A stretch of DNA of 64,000 nt, taken from NCBI GenBank assembly GCA_035759745.1, contig DASTUF010000041.1, positions 5,706 to 69,705 on the forward strand. Reading direction: 5' to 3'. Shown in pieces: positions 43,775 through 51,446 of the stretch. The DNA is from CAMLHP01 sp035759745. Lineage in GTDB: Bacteria > Gemmatimonadota > Gemmatimonadetes > Gemmatimonadales > GWC2-71-9. The translations under genes were made by a program, and so were the position numbers. The first letter of the stretch is position 1; every line of letters begins with the position of its first letter. A model generated the notes under the pieces. It was not told the origin of the DNA. It worked only from the letters and a program-made list of their open reading frames with translations, and did no database searches.

Positions 43775-44034
43775 GCCAGCGGGCCGGTGCCGGTGAAGCG
43801 TACCAGGGTCGCCTGCGGCGCCCGGCTGTTGAACTGCGTCTCGCTGACAAGGGCAACGCCCTTCTCGCCGGTGTCCAGGGTCAGCGTGAGCCGCTCGTTC
43901 GGCAGGATCCCGTCCGTGCTGCGCGACATGAACTCGCCGCTCCAGGACTGGCGGGCTGCCGTGGGCTCGGCGATCGTCATCTGCACCTCTACCTGATCAA
44001 GATCCTTCCGGTTCGACCGCTCAACTGATGCCAT
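43771..44034 (-). CDS. Hypothetical small protein
   Basis: 87 residues from the ATG at 44034; an ATG 12 bp upstream is in frame. Beta-rich (RLTLTLDTGEKGVALVSETQF, ATLVRFTGTGPLA), which recalls small beta-barrel or PilZ-like proteins without a matching motif. It overlaps the convergent GH130 gene by 4 bp. Not recognised. Confidence 0.5.
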   Translation of the reverse strand: MASVERSNRKDLDQVEVQMTIAEPTAARQSWSGEFMSRSTDGILPNERLTLTLDTGEKGVALVSETQFNSRAPQATLVRFTGTGPLA

Positions 44035-44174
44035 GTGCGAAGTCATGCGAAGGCCAGCTTTCGTGCTGCGGGTGGTATGGCGGCGGAGCTTGTGGAGGTA
44101 CGACTCCGTCCCAGGAACGATAGTGCCGCAGCGACTTTGCCGCTGGCGTCCGCGCAGTCCCCCGCACATTCGCC

Positions 44175-44203
44175 TTGAGTTCTTCGTGCATTCGTTGTAT
44201 ATT
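44175..44203 (+). promoter_or_regulatory. Sigma-70 promoter of the cold-shock gene
   Basis: TTGAGT (44175-44180) and TATATT (44198-44203) are separated by 17 bp. Transcription would begin near 44210, some 150 nt before the cspA start. Confidence 0.6.
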
Positions 44204-44209
44204 GGGAGT

Positions 44210-44358
44210 TGCGACAGTCGCGCTCACATGGCGCGATACTATTCCAAGGAGCTGCAGGGGTCCCGGGAGTTTCGCCGGGGCCCCTTTTTCATGCTACCTG
44301 AACGGTCGCGGGCCCAGCGTGAGGGGATACTCACGGCAATACACAGAGGAACACGACA
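44210..44358 (+). promoter_or_regulatory. Long cspA leader with internal terminator
   Basis: This 5' region (the 325 bp between genes are otherwise empty) holds a complete intrinsic terminator at 44256-44289 well before the cspA start, and a short frame from an ATG at 44228 that overlaps the beginning of cspA in another phase. Either transcription is attenuated, or a short RNA of about 80 nt is released. A GTGAG/CTCAC stem near 44330 may be an alternative structure. Confidence 0.5.
44256..44289 (+). terminator. Intrinsic terminator inside the cspA leader
   Basis: Ten-bp stem GGGGTCCCGG/CCGGGGCCCC (one G-U), 8-nt loop, then TTTTT. No plus-strand gene lies upstream that it could terminate. Confidence 0.7.
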
Positions 44359-44571
44359 ATGCGCGCGACCGGTACCGTGAAATGGTTCAACGACGCCAAG
44401 GGTTTCGGATTCATCACCCCCGAAAACGGCGCCAAGGATTGCTTCGTTCATCATTCGGCGATTCAGGCCGAGGGCTTCAAGAGCCTCGCCGAAGGTGAGC
44501 GGGTGGAGTTCGACATCGTGGAGGGCCAGAAGGGCCCCGCGGCGGAGAACGTAGCCAAGCTCGCCGTCTAG
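44359..44571 (+). CDS. cspA: Cold-shock domain protein (CspA family)
   Basis: 70 residues. RNP1 KGFGFI (14-19) and RNP2-like CFVHHSA are intact, with GTVKWFND at the start. Binds single-stranded RNA and DNA and melts structures. GAGG lies 9 nt before the ATG. Expression is probably controlled through the leader described at 44210-44358. Confidence 0.95.
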   Translation: MRATGTVKWFNDAKGFGFITPENGAKDCFVHHSAIQAEGFKSLAEGERVEFDIVEGQKGPAAENVAKLAV

Positions 44572-44589
44572 GCGGCAAGCAGCAACGAC

Positions 44590-44623
44590 AAGCCCGGCAG
44601 GTGCGCAAGCGCCTGCCGGGCTT
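44590..44623 (+). terminator. Intrinsic terminator of cspA
   Basis: Fifteen-bp stem AAGCCCGGCAGGTGC/GCGCCTGCCGGGCTT (one G-U pair) closed by a GCAA tetraloop, followed by GTTGCTG. It starts 18 bp after the stop. Confidence 0.65.
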
Positions 44624-44644
44624 GTTGCTGTGCGCCAGCGGCCT

Positions 44645-45007
44645 TCAGATCCGCTCCAGCTGGTGGCGGGTGAACTCGGTCTCGACGTCACCGGTGTGCC
44701 TGGTGGCGCGGGGCTCGAGCAGCATCAGCTGGACCTCCTCCCGAGCCACGGGACGGTGCTCAATGCCCTTCGGAATCACTACCATCTCGCCCGGCCCCAG
44801 CGTCACTGACCCGTCCCGCAGCTCGATGACCAGCTCGCCCTGGATGACCAGGAACATCTCGTCCTCATCGGCGTGGCTGTGCCAGACGAACTCGCCCTGC
44901 ACCTTGGCCAGCTTGACCTGGTGGTCATTGAGGTCCGCGATGATGCGGGGGTGCCAGTGGTCGTTGAAACGGCCAAGCTTCTCAGCCAGATTGATACAGG
45001 TCAGCAT
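44645..45007 (-). CDS. Cupin-domain protein
   Basis: 120 residues. Both cupin motifs are intact: WHSHADEDEMFLVIQGE (two His, one Glu as metal ligands) and GPGEMVVIPKGIEHRP (His). Likely a metal-binding small-molecule enzyme such as an isomerase or dioxygenase; substrate unknown. Transcribed alone. Confidence 0.85.
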   Translation of the reverse strand: MLTCINLAEKLGRFNDHWHPRIIADLNDHQVKLAKVQGEFVWHSHADEDEMFLVIQGELVIELRDGSVTLGPGEMVVIPKGIEHRPVAREEVQLMLLEPRATRHTGDVETEFTRHQLERI

Positions 45008-45043
45008 TCGGCCCTCGAGAGGGTGTTAGCAGGGAGAATCGGC

Positions 45044-45514
45044 ATGAACAGTGAGCCCCGCAAGCGCGTCGTGCGACGCATTCTTGCGTCATTCGCGCTC
45101 GTGCTGGCCGCCGCTTGCGGCGACTCCGTGGCGGGACCGGAACATCTCGTGGGGACTTACACCCTGGTCGAGGAGAACGGCGATCCGCTTCCGTCGGATC
45201 CGAGCGCGCCGTTCGGATGCTGCCTGACCCTCAGCGGCTCCCTCGTCCTGACCGCCACTACGTATGATCTCGGCCTCGAGTATCGCAACAAGAACAACGG
45301 GATCGAGTTCGGAAACTCGGAACAGGGAACCTGGTCTCGTGACGGCAGCACCCTCACCTTCGTCCGCACTGGCGGCGGGGGTGAAGGATTCCCCTTCCTG
45401 CTCGGGCCGGGCACCATTTCAGGTGACGGCCGTACACTACAGCTCCTCTACGGCGACGAAGGCCCCGGATCTGACCAGACACGAGGTTCGTTCCGGCGGA
45501 ATTCTCCGCCCTGA
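45044..45514 (+). CDS. Hypothetical lipoprotein
   Basis: 156 residues. AGGGAGA precedes the ATG. Lipobox LAAACG. The body is beta-rich (HLVGTYTLVEENGDPLP, GTWSRDGSTLTF, GTISGDGRTLQL), resembling lipocalin-like META/copper-resistance-type small barrels common in Gemmatimonadota-type genomes, but no family is certain. Its last 67 bp overlap the convergent membrane protein gene. Confidence 0.65.
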   Translation: MNSEPRKRVVRRILASFALVLAAACGDSVAGPEHLVGTYTLVEENGDPLPSDPSAPFGCCLTLSGSLVLTATTYDLGLEYRNKNNGIEFGNSEQGTWSRDGSTLTFVRTGGGGEGFPFLLGPGTISGDGRTLQLLYGDEGPGSDQTRGSFRRNSPP

Positions 45515-45897
45515 CGCGGCTCAAACGGCCCCTTGAACAGTATGACTCCGTACACGATGGCCATCACTACATGCGGCGCCGCCACCCACCACAGCGCCGG
45601 GGACGCCGCCGGGTCCCGCAACGCCCGCAGCAGCACCATCGTACCGATGAAATAGAGAATGAGGTTGGCCAGCACCAGCGGCCGGCCGTAGATCCCGCCG
45701 ATCAGGGTGCTCTTGTTCAACCAGTTGAGCGCCGCCACCGCCAGCCACCCCGCCCCCACCAGCTGACCCAGCCAGGTGGCGTGCTCCGGAAACCCCGGCG
45801 CCAGCGCAGCCATGATGGAATCAGGCAGGAAGAGAAACGCGATCCCGCCAGCTGCGAGCAGCGCCGCGCTGGTTCGGGTAATCAGCGACGAAGTCAC
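45448..45897 (-). CDS. Hypothetical membrane protein, four helices
   Basis: 149 residues. Hydrophobic segments at about 8-28, 44-62, 72-92 and 103-122. No family name. The C-terminal 20 residues (EPRQGGEFRRNEPRVW) lie in the overlap with the convergent lipoprotein gene and may be a read-on extension rather than conserved sequence. It starts 10 bp after the sigma factor stop. Confidence 0.62.
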   Translation of the reverse strand: MTSSLITRTSAALLAAGGIAFLFLPDSIMAALAPGFPEHATWLGQLVGAGWLAVAALNWLNKSTLIGGIYGRPLVLANLILYFIGTMVLLRALRDPAASPALWWVAAPHVVMAIVYGVILFKGPFEPRQGGEFRRNEPRVWSDPGPSSP

Positions 45898-45907
45898 CTT
45901 GTTGCGC

Positions 45908-47155
45908 TCATGATTGGGCTCCCATCACCTTGGCTCGGCGCCGCTCCAGATACCGTCGCTCCGCCGGGCTGGTCGTGAGCGAGATGGCCCGCTCGAATGC
46001 TGCCGCCGCGTCAGCCGCCTCCCCCGCCTCCGCCAGCAGGTGTGCCCGCGTGGCCCACGCCGGCTGGAAGCGCTGCAGCGCCTTGTCGGGTATGGCGTCG
46101 AGCGCCGAGAGTCCGGTCCGCGCGCCGTCAGCCTGCCCCACCGCTGCCGCATGCGCTACCCGCGCCCCCAGTGTCGGCGCCACCTCCAGCAACGCCGAGT
46201 GGAGCAGCTTGAGCGCCTGCCAGTCGGTCACACCCGACGTCGCGCGCGCGCAATGCACCGACTGCAGTGCCGCTTCCAGCTGGAAGCGCCCCACCCGCCC
46301 CAGCGGCTGGGCCCTCCGCAGGTACGCCTCGCCCAGCGCGATCAGCTCCCGGTCCCAGCGGGCCACGTCCTGCTCGCCCAGCGGCACGAACTCGTCGTCG
46401 GCACTGCGCGCGGGGCGCCGGGCCAGCGACAACGAGAGCAGCGCCGCCAGGCCCAGCACTTCGGGCTCGTCCGGCAGGAGATCGGCGAGTGTAGCTGCAA
46501 GGTACTGCGATTCTGCGGCCAGCGACTCCCGCGCCGCCATGCCGGCCACCAGCGGAAAGTCGATGGCATAGGCGCCGTAGATCGCCTCCAGCACCGGCAC
46601 GAGCCGCGGCTCCATCTGGCTTCGCTCCGGCACCACAAAGGGAATCCGCGCCTCCCGGATCCGCCGCTTGGCCCGCACCAGCCGCTGAGCCATCGCCGAA
46701 GGCGGCATCGCAAACGCCTGCGCAATCTGCCTGGCCTCGAAGCCCAGCACCGCCTGCAGCATCAGCGGCGTGCGCACCGCCGGGTCGATCGCGGGGTGGG
46801 CACACACAAAGAGCAGTGCCAGCCGCCGGTCGGGAATCGCCTCGGGATCGAGTTCCTCCAGCGCCGCCAGTTCACGTGCGCCCTCGACGGCACCCAGGCT
46901 CTCCGCCCTTCGATACGCCGCTGACCGGTGCCGGTCGCGCTGGCGATTGCGCGCCACGGTGAGGAGCCAGCCCTCCGGATTGTCGGGAACCCCGGCGCTG
47001 GGCCAGGTCCGGAGCGCCTGCGCGAACGCGTCGGCCAGGCAGTCCTCGGCCGACGCGATGTCGCTGTCCCGTGCAGCCAGAATGGCAAGGAGCCGGCCGT
47101 ACACTGTACGCGCCAGCTCCTCCGCCCGGGCGTGAGCGCCCGAACGTGAATCCAT
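45908..47155 (-). CDS. ECF-type RNA polymerase sigma factor (ECF42-like)
   Basis: 415 residues, much longer than ordinary ECF factors. Sigma-2 about 10-75 (AEDCLADAFAQALRTWP, NPEGWLLTVARNRQRD), sigma-4 about 110-165 (MLQAVLGFEARQIAQAFAMPPSAMAQRLVRAKRRIRE), then a TPR-like helical C-terminal extension (RFQLEAALQSVHCA, WATRAHLLAEAGEAADA). This architecture with a DGPF/YCII gene next door is the ECF42 group, which has no classical anti-sigma factor; the extension is thought to control activity. The partner stops 4 bp upstream. Confidence 0.9.
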   Translation of the reverse strand: MDSRSGAHARAEELARTVYGRLLAILAARDSDIASAEDCLADAFAQALRTWPSAGVPDNPEGWLLTVARNRQRDRHRSAAYRRAESLGAVEGARELAALEELDPEAIPDRRLALLFVCAHPAIDPAVRTPLMLQAVLGFEARQIAQAFAMPPSAMAQRLVRAKRRIREARIPFVVPERSQMEPRLVPVLEAIYGAYAIDFPLVAGMAARESLAAESQYLAATLADLLPDEPEVLGLAALLSLSLARRPARSADDEFVPLGEQDVARWDRELIALGEAYLRRAQPLGRVGRFQLEAALQSVHCARATSGVTDWQALKLLHSALLEVAPTLGARVAHAAAVGQADGARTGLSALDAIPDKALQRFQPAWATRAHLLAEAGEAADAAAAFERAISLTTSPAERRYLERRRAKVMGAQS

Positions 47156-47159
47156 CGGC

Positions 47160-47537
47160 TCAGGAGACCATGGCCCAGGCACCATCTACGAACTGGACCT
47201 TTGAGGGACGGATCTCCACCGTGCCCCACTGCGCCGCGGGGCACTTCTCGGCCCACGCCAGCGCCGCATCGAGATCGGGCACGTCCACGACGAAGATCCC
47301 GGCGAACGCCTCCCGGGTGTCGGCGAACGGACCATCCTGCACCTGGAGCTTGCCCTGGCGCACCGAGACGCTGGTGGCGGTGGCGATGGTTTCGAGTACC
47401 TCGGCCGACTGGAGCACCCCGGCGTCGGACAGTGCTGTTGCGTACGCCTGGAAGGCCGCCATGCCTTCCTTGATCTCGGCGTCGGTGAGGTTTGAAACAG
47501 CCGGCTGCGGGTAGTGGATCAGCAGTGCGTAACGCAT
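47160..47537 (-). CDS. DGPF/YCII-related protein, partner of the ECF42 factor
   Basis: 125 residues. MRYALLIHYP start, a VQDGPFADTREAFAG block with the DGPF motif and a TVEIRPSKVQF end. A ferredoxin-like dimeric barrel of unknown activity, almost always encoded beside ECF42 sigma factors and likely part of their regulon or signal. Only one copy is seen here. Confidence 0.9.
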   Translation of the reverse strand: MRYALLIHYPQPAVSNLTDAEIKEGMAAFQAYATALSDAGVLQSAEVLETIATATSVSVRQGKLQVQDGPFADTREAFAGIFVVDVPDLDAALAWAEKCPAAQWGTVEIRPSKVQFVDGAWAMVS

Positions 47538-47624
47538 GGTAGACTCTCCCGTCTGGGGTGAAGAATGCGGCACTTCACCCCAATGACGGAAGAGCTACCA
47601 GCCAATCGACACCTGCGGTTGCGG

Positions 47625-48626
47625 TTATTGCACCGTCACTGTTCCCGACATCGCCGCCCCGTGCACCGCACACTGATACGTATACACCCCCGGCGTGTCG
47701 AACTGGAAGCTGTACGTCGATCCGTTGCCGGTGAGGATCGCGCTGCTGGTGAACGACGGCGATCCCGTCGACGCAACCGAGTGCGAGATGCCCCCGGTGT
47801 TGGTCCAGGTCCAGGTGACCTCGGTGCCGGCCGCCACAACGGCGTTGTCAGGGTCAAAGAAGTCGTTGCCCACTTCGATCGCCGATGTCGGGGTCGGCAC
47901 GTTCAACTCGCCGGTCGCCGTGAAGGTCACCGGCGAGCCGGTCAATCCCGCCGAGGTGGCGGTGGCGGTGTTGGCACCCTCGTCCGGCCCCAGCGTGAAC
48001 GTCGCTGACGCGATACCATCGGCCGCTGTGGTGGACGCGGGCGGTGCCACACTCCCTCCGCCGGCGGTCACCGCCCAGTCCACCGAAACTCCCGCCACCG
48101 GGTTGCCGAACTGGTCCTCCGCCCGCACTTGCAGCGCCACCGGGAGTGCTGCGTCGACGTCGCCCGTCTGGCTATTGCCTGCCGCCAGTTCGAGACTTGC
48201 CGCTGCTGCGGCCGCCGCTGCTGCATTGAAGGTGACTGGCGAGCCATTGGCACCGCTCACCGTGGCGGTGAGAGTGGCGGCGCCCACGGCGGTCGGTAAA
48301 GTCCAGGCAGTCCCAGCGATCCCATCCGCTCCGGTTGCCGCTGACGCCGGTGTCGCGGCAGCGCCGGTGCCGGCTGCGGCCCAGGTGACCGTGACTCCAG
48401 CTTCCGGCTCGCCGCCGCGGGTCACCCGTACCCGCACTTCCTCAGCGAGCACGATTCCCACGACGCCGGTCTGTCCGTCTCCGTTGGGCGCCGGCGCCTT
48501 CGCGAGAACCAGCGGGTCCGGCCCGGGACCGGGCCCATTGGGGCCGTTCTCTTCCCCGCCGCACCCCGTAATCGTTACCGCCGCCACAGCCAGCCCCACC
48601 CCGAGACGATACAGCATGTGACTCAT
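47625..48626 (-). CDS. Lipoprotein with Big-type domains and C-terminal cupredoxin
   Basis: 333 residues. Lipobox TITGCGG. Two invasin/Big-1-like Ig domains (about 45-145 and 150-235; DQFGNPVAGVSVDW) and a plastocyanin-like domain (about 240-333) with type-1 copper ligands: His in GISHSVAS and Cys, His, Met in YQCAVHGAAM. It lies beside three other cupredoxin genes but divergently from AraC, so it is likely exported and electron-carrying or copper-binding. No oxidase is adjacent. Confidence 0.85.
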   Translation of the reverse strand: MSHMLYRLGVGLAVAAVTITGCGGEENGPNGPGPGPDPLVLAKAPAPNGDGQTGVVGIVLAEEVRVRVTRGGEPEAGVTVTWAAAGTGAAATPASAATGADGIAGTAWTLPTAVGAATLTATVSGANGSPVTFNAAAAAAAAASLELAAGNSQTGDVDAALPVALQVRAEDQFGNPVAGVSVDWAVTAGGGSVAPPASTTAADGIASATFTLGPDEGANTATATSAGLTGSPVTFTATGELNVPTPTSAIEVGNDFFDPDNAVVAAGTEVTWTWTNTGGISHSVASTGSPSFTSSAILTGNGSTYSFQFDTPGVYTYQCAVHGAAMSGTVTVQ

Positions 48627-48729
48627 AACCCACCCGCTTTCGCCGATCTGGTGTAGGATTGATGACGGGCCCCGTGCAACAGCGCCCGCCGGCTTCGTCT
48701 TTACCTGCAGTCCCGGCTGTAGAGGCCCC

Positions 48730-49545
48730 ATGGCTGATCGCACAACCCAACCCGATGTCTACCAGCCGCTTCGCGCCCGTGCGGTCGGCGGCGTGCGCCT
48801 GACCGAAGGGCTGCATGCGCTGGGCGGCGTCATCCCCTGGCATACCCACGAAGGCCCCACCATGTGCATGGTGCTCCGGGGCGCGTTCATGGAGTACAGC
48901 GCGGGCCGGGTGACCGACTGCTTCCCATCCACGCTCAAGTTCACGCCCGCCGCCGAGCGCCACTGGAATCGCTTCCATGTGAGCGATGTTCGCGGCTTCA
49001 TGGCTGAATTCGATCCTGCCATGGTCACCGCCGATCCCGGCGTGAGCGCGGCGCTGGCCCGGCAGGCGCAGTACGTCGGCGGCCCCGAGCTCCAGCTCGC
49101 CAGCCGCATCTACGCCGAGTTCCGCATCGCTGATTCTGCCGCGCCGCTCGCCATCGAAGGGCTCACGCTCGAGCTGCTCGCGCTGCTGGCACGGAAGGCC
49201 GCTGTCGCCGGCGCCAGCCGTGCGCCGGGATGGACGCGCCGGGCCCATGAGCTGGTGCATGCGTTCGTGGCCAGGCCCCTGACGCTCAGCGCCATCGCCG
49301 ACGAAGTCGGTGTCCATCCCGCCACACTGGCCCGCGGGTTCCGCCGCGCCTACGGCTGCACCATCGGCGAACTGCAGCGGACACTCCGGCTCCAGCACAG
49401 CATGGTCGAGCTGCTCGAGGGGCGGTACACCCTCGCCGAGGTCGCGCACCGCGCGGGCTTCTACGACCAAAGCCATTTCACCAACGCCTTCCAGCGCGCC
49501 TACGGCACCACGCCGGCGCGCTATCGCGCGGCCGCCACCACCTGA
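48730..49545 (+). CDS. AraC family transcriptional regulator
   Basis: 271 residues. N-terminal cupin-like sensor (WHTHEGPTMCMVLRG) and C-terminal double HTH (LTLSAIADEVGVHPATLARGFRRAYG and YTLAEVAHRAGFYDQSHFTNAFQRAYGTTPARYR). It sits inside the cupredoxin cluster and is divergent from the Big-cupredoxin gene by about 100 bp, so it may control that gene or the cluster. Inducer unknown. Its 3' end overlaps the next gene by 25 bp. Confidence 0.9.
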   Translation: MADRTTQPDVYQPLRARAVGGVRLTEGLHALGGVIPWHTHEGPTMCMVLRGAFMEYSAGRVTDCFPSTLKFTPAAERHWNRFHVSDVRGFMAEFDPAMVTADPGVSAALARQAQYVGGPELQLASRIYAEFRIADSAAPLAIEGLTLELLALLARKAAVAGASRAPGWTRRAHELVHAFVARPLTLSAIADEVGVHPATLARGFRRAYGCTIGELQRTLRLQHSMVELLEGRYTLAEVAHRAGFYDQSHFTNAFQRAYGTTPARYRAAATT

Positions 49546-49904
49546 CCTCGCATGAACGGATGGAGGGTGCAGCTGTATTCGGCAGCACCTTCTTCCGCCT
49601 CGAACGCGAAGCTCTCGCCCGGCGCCAGCGATCCTGAGTCCCACGAGTCATTGTCGGCCGTCGCCGTGTGCGCCGTCACTCCGTCGTCCTCGCAGTTCAC
49701 CCACACCACCGTTGTGCCAACATCCACGCCGGCAAGCGTGGGAACGAACGTGAAATCCCGGATGGCGATGATCACGGAATCCGGCCCCGCCGGCCGGTCC
49801 GCGCGCTCGCATGTCACCCCCGCCCCGCCCAGGTTCGGCTCGTGGCTGGAGAAGCAGGCTGCCACCGCCAACGCGCCCATCGCAGTGACAGCCAGGCGCC
49901 TCAC
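49521..49904 (-). CDS. Cupredoxin-domain lipoprotein
   Basis: 127 residues. Lipobox AVAAC. Single plastocyanin-like domain; ligands His in TAHTATA and Cys, His, Met in YSCTLHPFM. Its start overlaps the stop of the barrel-cupredoxin gene (ATGA), so the two are co-translated. Confidence 0.85.
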   Translation of the reverse strand: MRRLAVTAMGALAVAACFSSHEPNLGGAGVTCERADRPAGPDSVIIAIRDFTFVPTLAGVDVGTTVVWVNCEDDGVTAHTATADNDSWDSGSLAPGESFAFEAEEGAAEYSCTLHPFMRGQVVAAAR

Positions 49905-50971
49905 GATCCCTCCCGAACCACCACGGTGCCCTTCATGAAGGGATGCGGTTCGCAGCTGTAGTCGTGGCGCCCCACTTCGGTGAACCGGTGGCGAAAGGTG
50001 CGACCCGGCTGGATCTGACCCGACTGGAACGACGTGTCCGCCGCGGTCACGGTGTGCGCCAGCGGATCATCATTCACCCACTCGACGGTGGCGCCGGCCT
50101 CAATTTCCACCGTCTCGCCGAACTTGAGGTTGGCGATGTGGATCACCACCACGCTGTCACCTGGTGCGGGCGCCGCACGCCGGACCTCTTCCGGTGCATC
50201 GCCACCGCCGCCGTCACCGCTCCCGAAGTAGCGCGCCAGGGTGAACGGAATGGTGAACTCGAAGCCCGCCCGCGTCGCCGAACCGCCCCGCGACGCCGAT
50301 TGCATAGTGGTGCCGCTAGTATTGCTCACATGCAGCGACAGTGTGTGCGGCGACGACGGGATCGCCAGGTGCAGTCCTGCGCTCCATGCCACCCGCTCGC
50401 TCGGGTCGCGCTCGAAGAGCGTGAACACGTCGCCAGCCAGCGCCACATGCCGGGTCAGCCGCAGCACCGCACCGCCACCAATTCCGCCATCGGCGCCAGT
50501 GGCGTCGGGATCAGCCAGGATCCGGCCAACCGCAAGCAGCCGCACCGGGCCTGTATCCCGCGCCAGCGATAGTTCACCGGCGGGCCCGCGTGCGGCGAGG
50601 TTCCAGCTGGCCGCCACACCTACATCGAGCGGCGCGCCACCGGCGTGCACCAGCGGTTGCACCCGCCCGAAGAACTCCCATTCGTTGGGGAAGGACACGG
50701 CGACTGTGCTGTTGGTGGCGTACTGGAGTCCGGCGGTCGCCCGGCTCGGCAGCCCCGCGGCGAGCGTGAACGTCGGAAAGCCGACGACCTTGCGCTCAGG
50801 CGCCGGCCCCCGGCTGAACCGGTGCGAGAAGTTGAACTGCACCACACCCATCGGCACCCACCACGGCCCACTCACGTTGGGGCCGCGTTCCAGCAGCGAT
50901 TGTGCCCGCGCCAACGCGGGCGCCCCGGCCACCAGCAGGAGTGCCAGCACTGCTCGCCCCATCGTGATCAT
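49901..50971 (-). CDS. Outer-membrane barrel (DUF5777-like) fused to a cupredoxin domain
   Basis: 356 residues. Signal peptide ends near ALARAQS. The first 250 residues alternate barrel-type strands (VVQFNFSHRFSRG, GGAVLRLTRHVAL, FEFTIPFTLARYF), as in DUF5777 proteins; a Gly-rich linker leads to a plastocyanin-like domain with His (LAHTVTA) and Cys, His, Met (YSCEPHPFM). An outer-membrane anchored copper domain is unusual. Starts at an ATG 50971 (or 50962). Middle gene of the three-gene minus-strand run. Confidence 0.8.
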   Translation of the reverse strand: MITMGRAVLALLLVAGAPALARAQSLLERGPNVSGPWWVPMGVVQFNFSHRFSRGPAPERKVVGFPTFTLAAGLPSRATAGLQYATNSTVAVSFPNEWEFFGRVQPLVHAGGAPLDVGVAASWNLAARGPAGELSLARDTGPVRLLAVGRILADPDATGADGGIGGGAVLRLTRHVALAGDVFTLFERDPSERVAWSAGLHLAIPSSPHTLSLHVSNTSGTTMQSASRGGSATRAGFEFTIPFTLARYFGSGDGGGGDAPEEVRRAAPAPGDSVVVIHIANLKFGETVEIEAGATVEWVNDDPLAHTVTAADTSFQSGQIQPGRTFRHRFTEVGRHDYSCEPHPFMKGTVVVREGS

Positions 50972-50976
50972 TCGCG

Positions 50977-51348
50977 CTACGGTGCGACGACCTGCACCGA
51001 GCCGCTCATCCCGGGATGGATGGTGCATACGTACGGAAACGTCCCGGCGGCAGCGAAGGTGCGGGAAATGCTTACGTCGGCGTTGCTCCCGCCGATATCG
51101 GCCGGAGCCCCCGCCACCGCGTCGAAGGTCACGTTGTGGCCGGTGGCCTCGAACTCCCAGGTCACCTCACCCCCGGTCGCGACCTGGACCGAGGCAGGAT
51201 TGAAGGTGAGCCCGTTCGTGGCCGTCACGTCAGCTGACGCGGGCGGCGGGTTGGGCTCGTTGGGATCGTCATCAGAGCAACCGGAAGCCAGGCCAGCCGC
51301 GAGCAGTGCCGCGACGGCAAGCGCCGGCATGAAGTATCGGGTGGTCAT
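50977..51348 (-). CDS. Plastocyanin/azurin-like lipoprotein
   Basis: 123 residues. AAGGAGGG precedes the ATG. Lipobox LASGC. Cupredoxin ligands His in GHNVTF and Cys, His, Met in YVCTIHPGM. First gene of the run 51348-49521. Divergent from the DUF4153 gene. Confidence 0.87.
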   Translation of the reverse strand: MTTRYFMPALAVAALLAAGLASGCSDDDPNEPNPPPASADVTATNGLTFNPASVQVATGGEVTWEFEATGHNVTFDAVAGAPADIGGSNADVSISRTFAAAGTFPYVCTIHPGMSGSVQVVAP

Positions 51349-51446
51349 ACCGCCCTCCTTAAGTACTCCCAAGTTGGCTGGTGCCTGCCGGGCGGTCTTG
51401 GACGGGATTGGTGCCGGTTGGAAGGGATTGACCTAGTATTAGCCCG

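Noticed and set aside
44228..44380. Short frame in the cspA leader as a real protein
   Set aside because: It runs through the terminator hairpin and overlaps cspA; kept only as a possible leader peptide.
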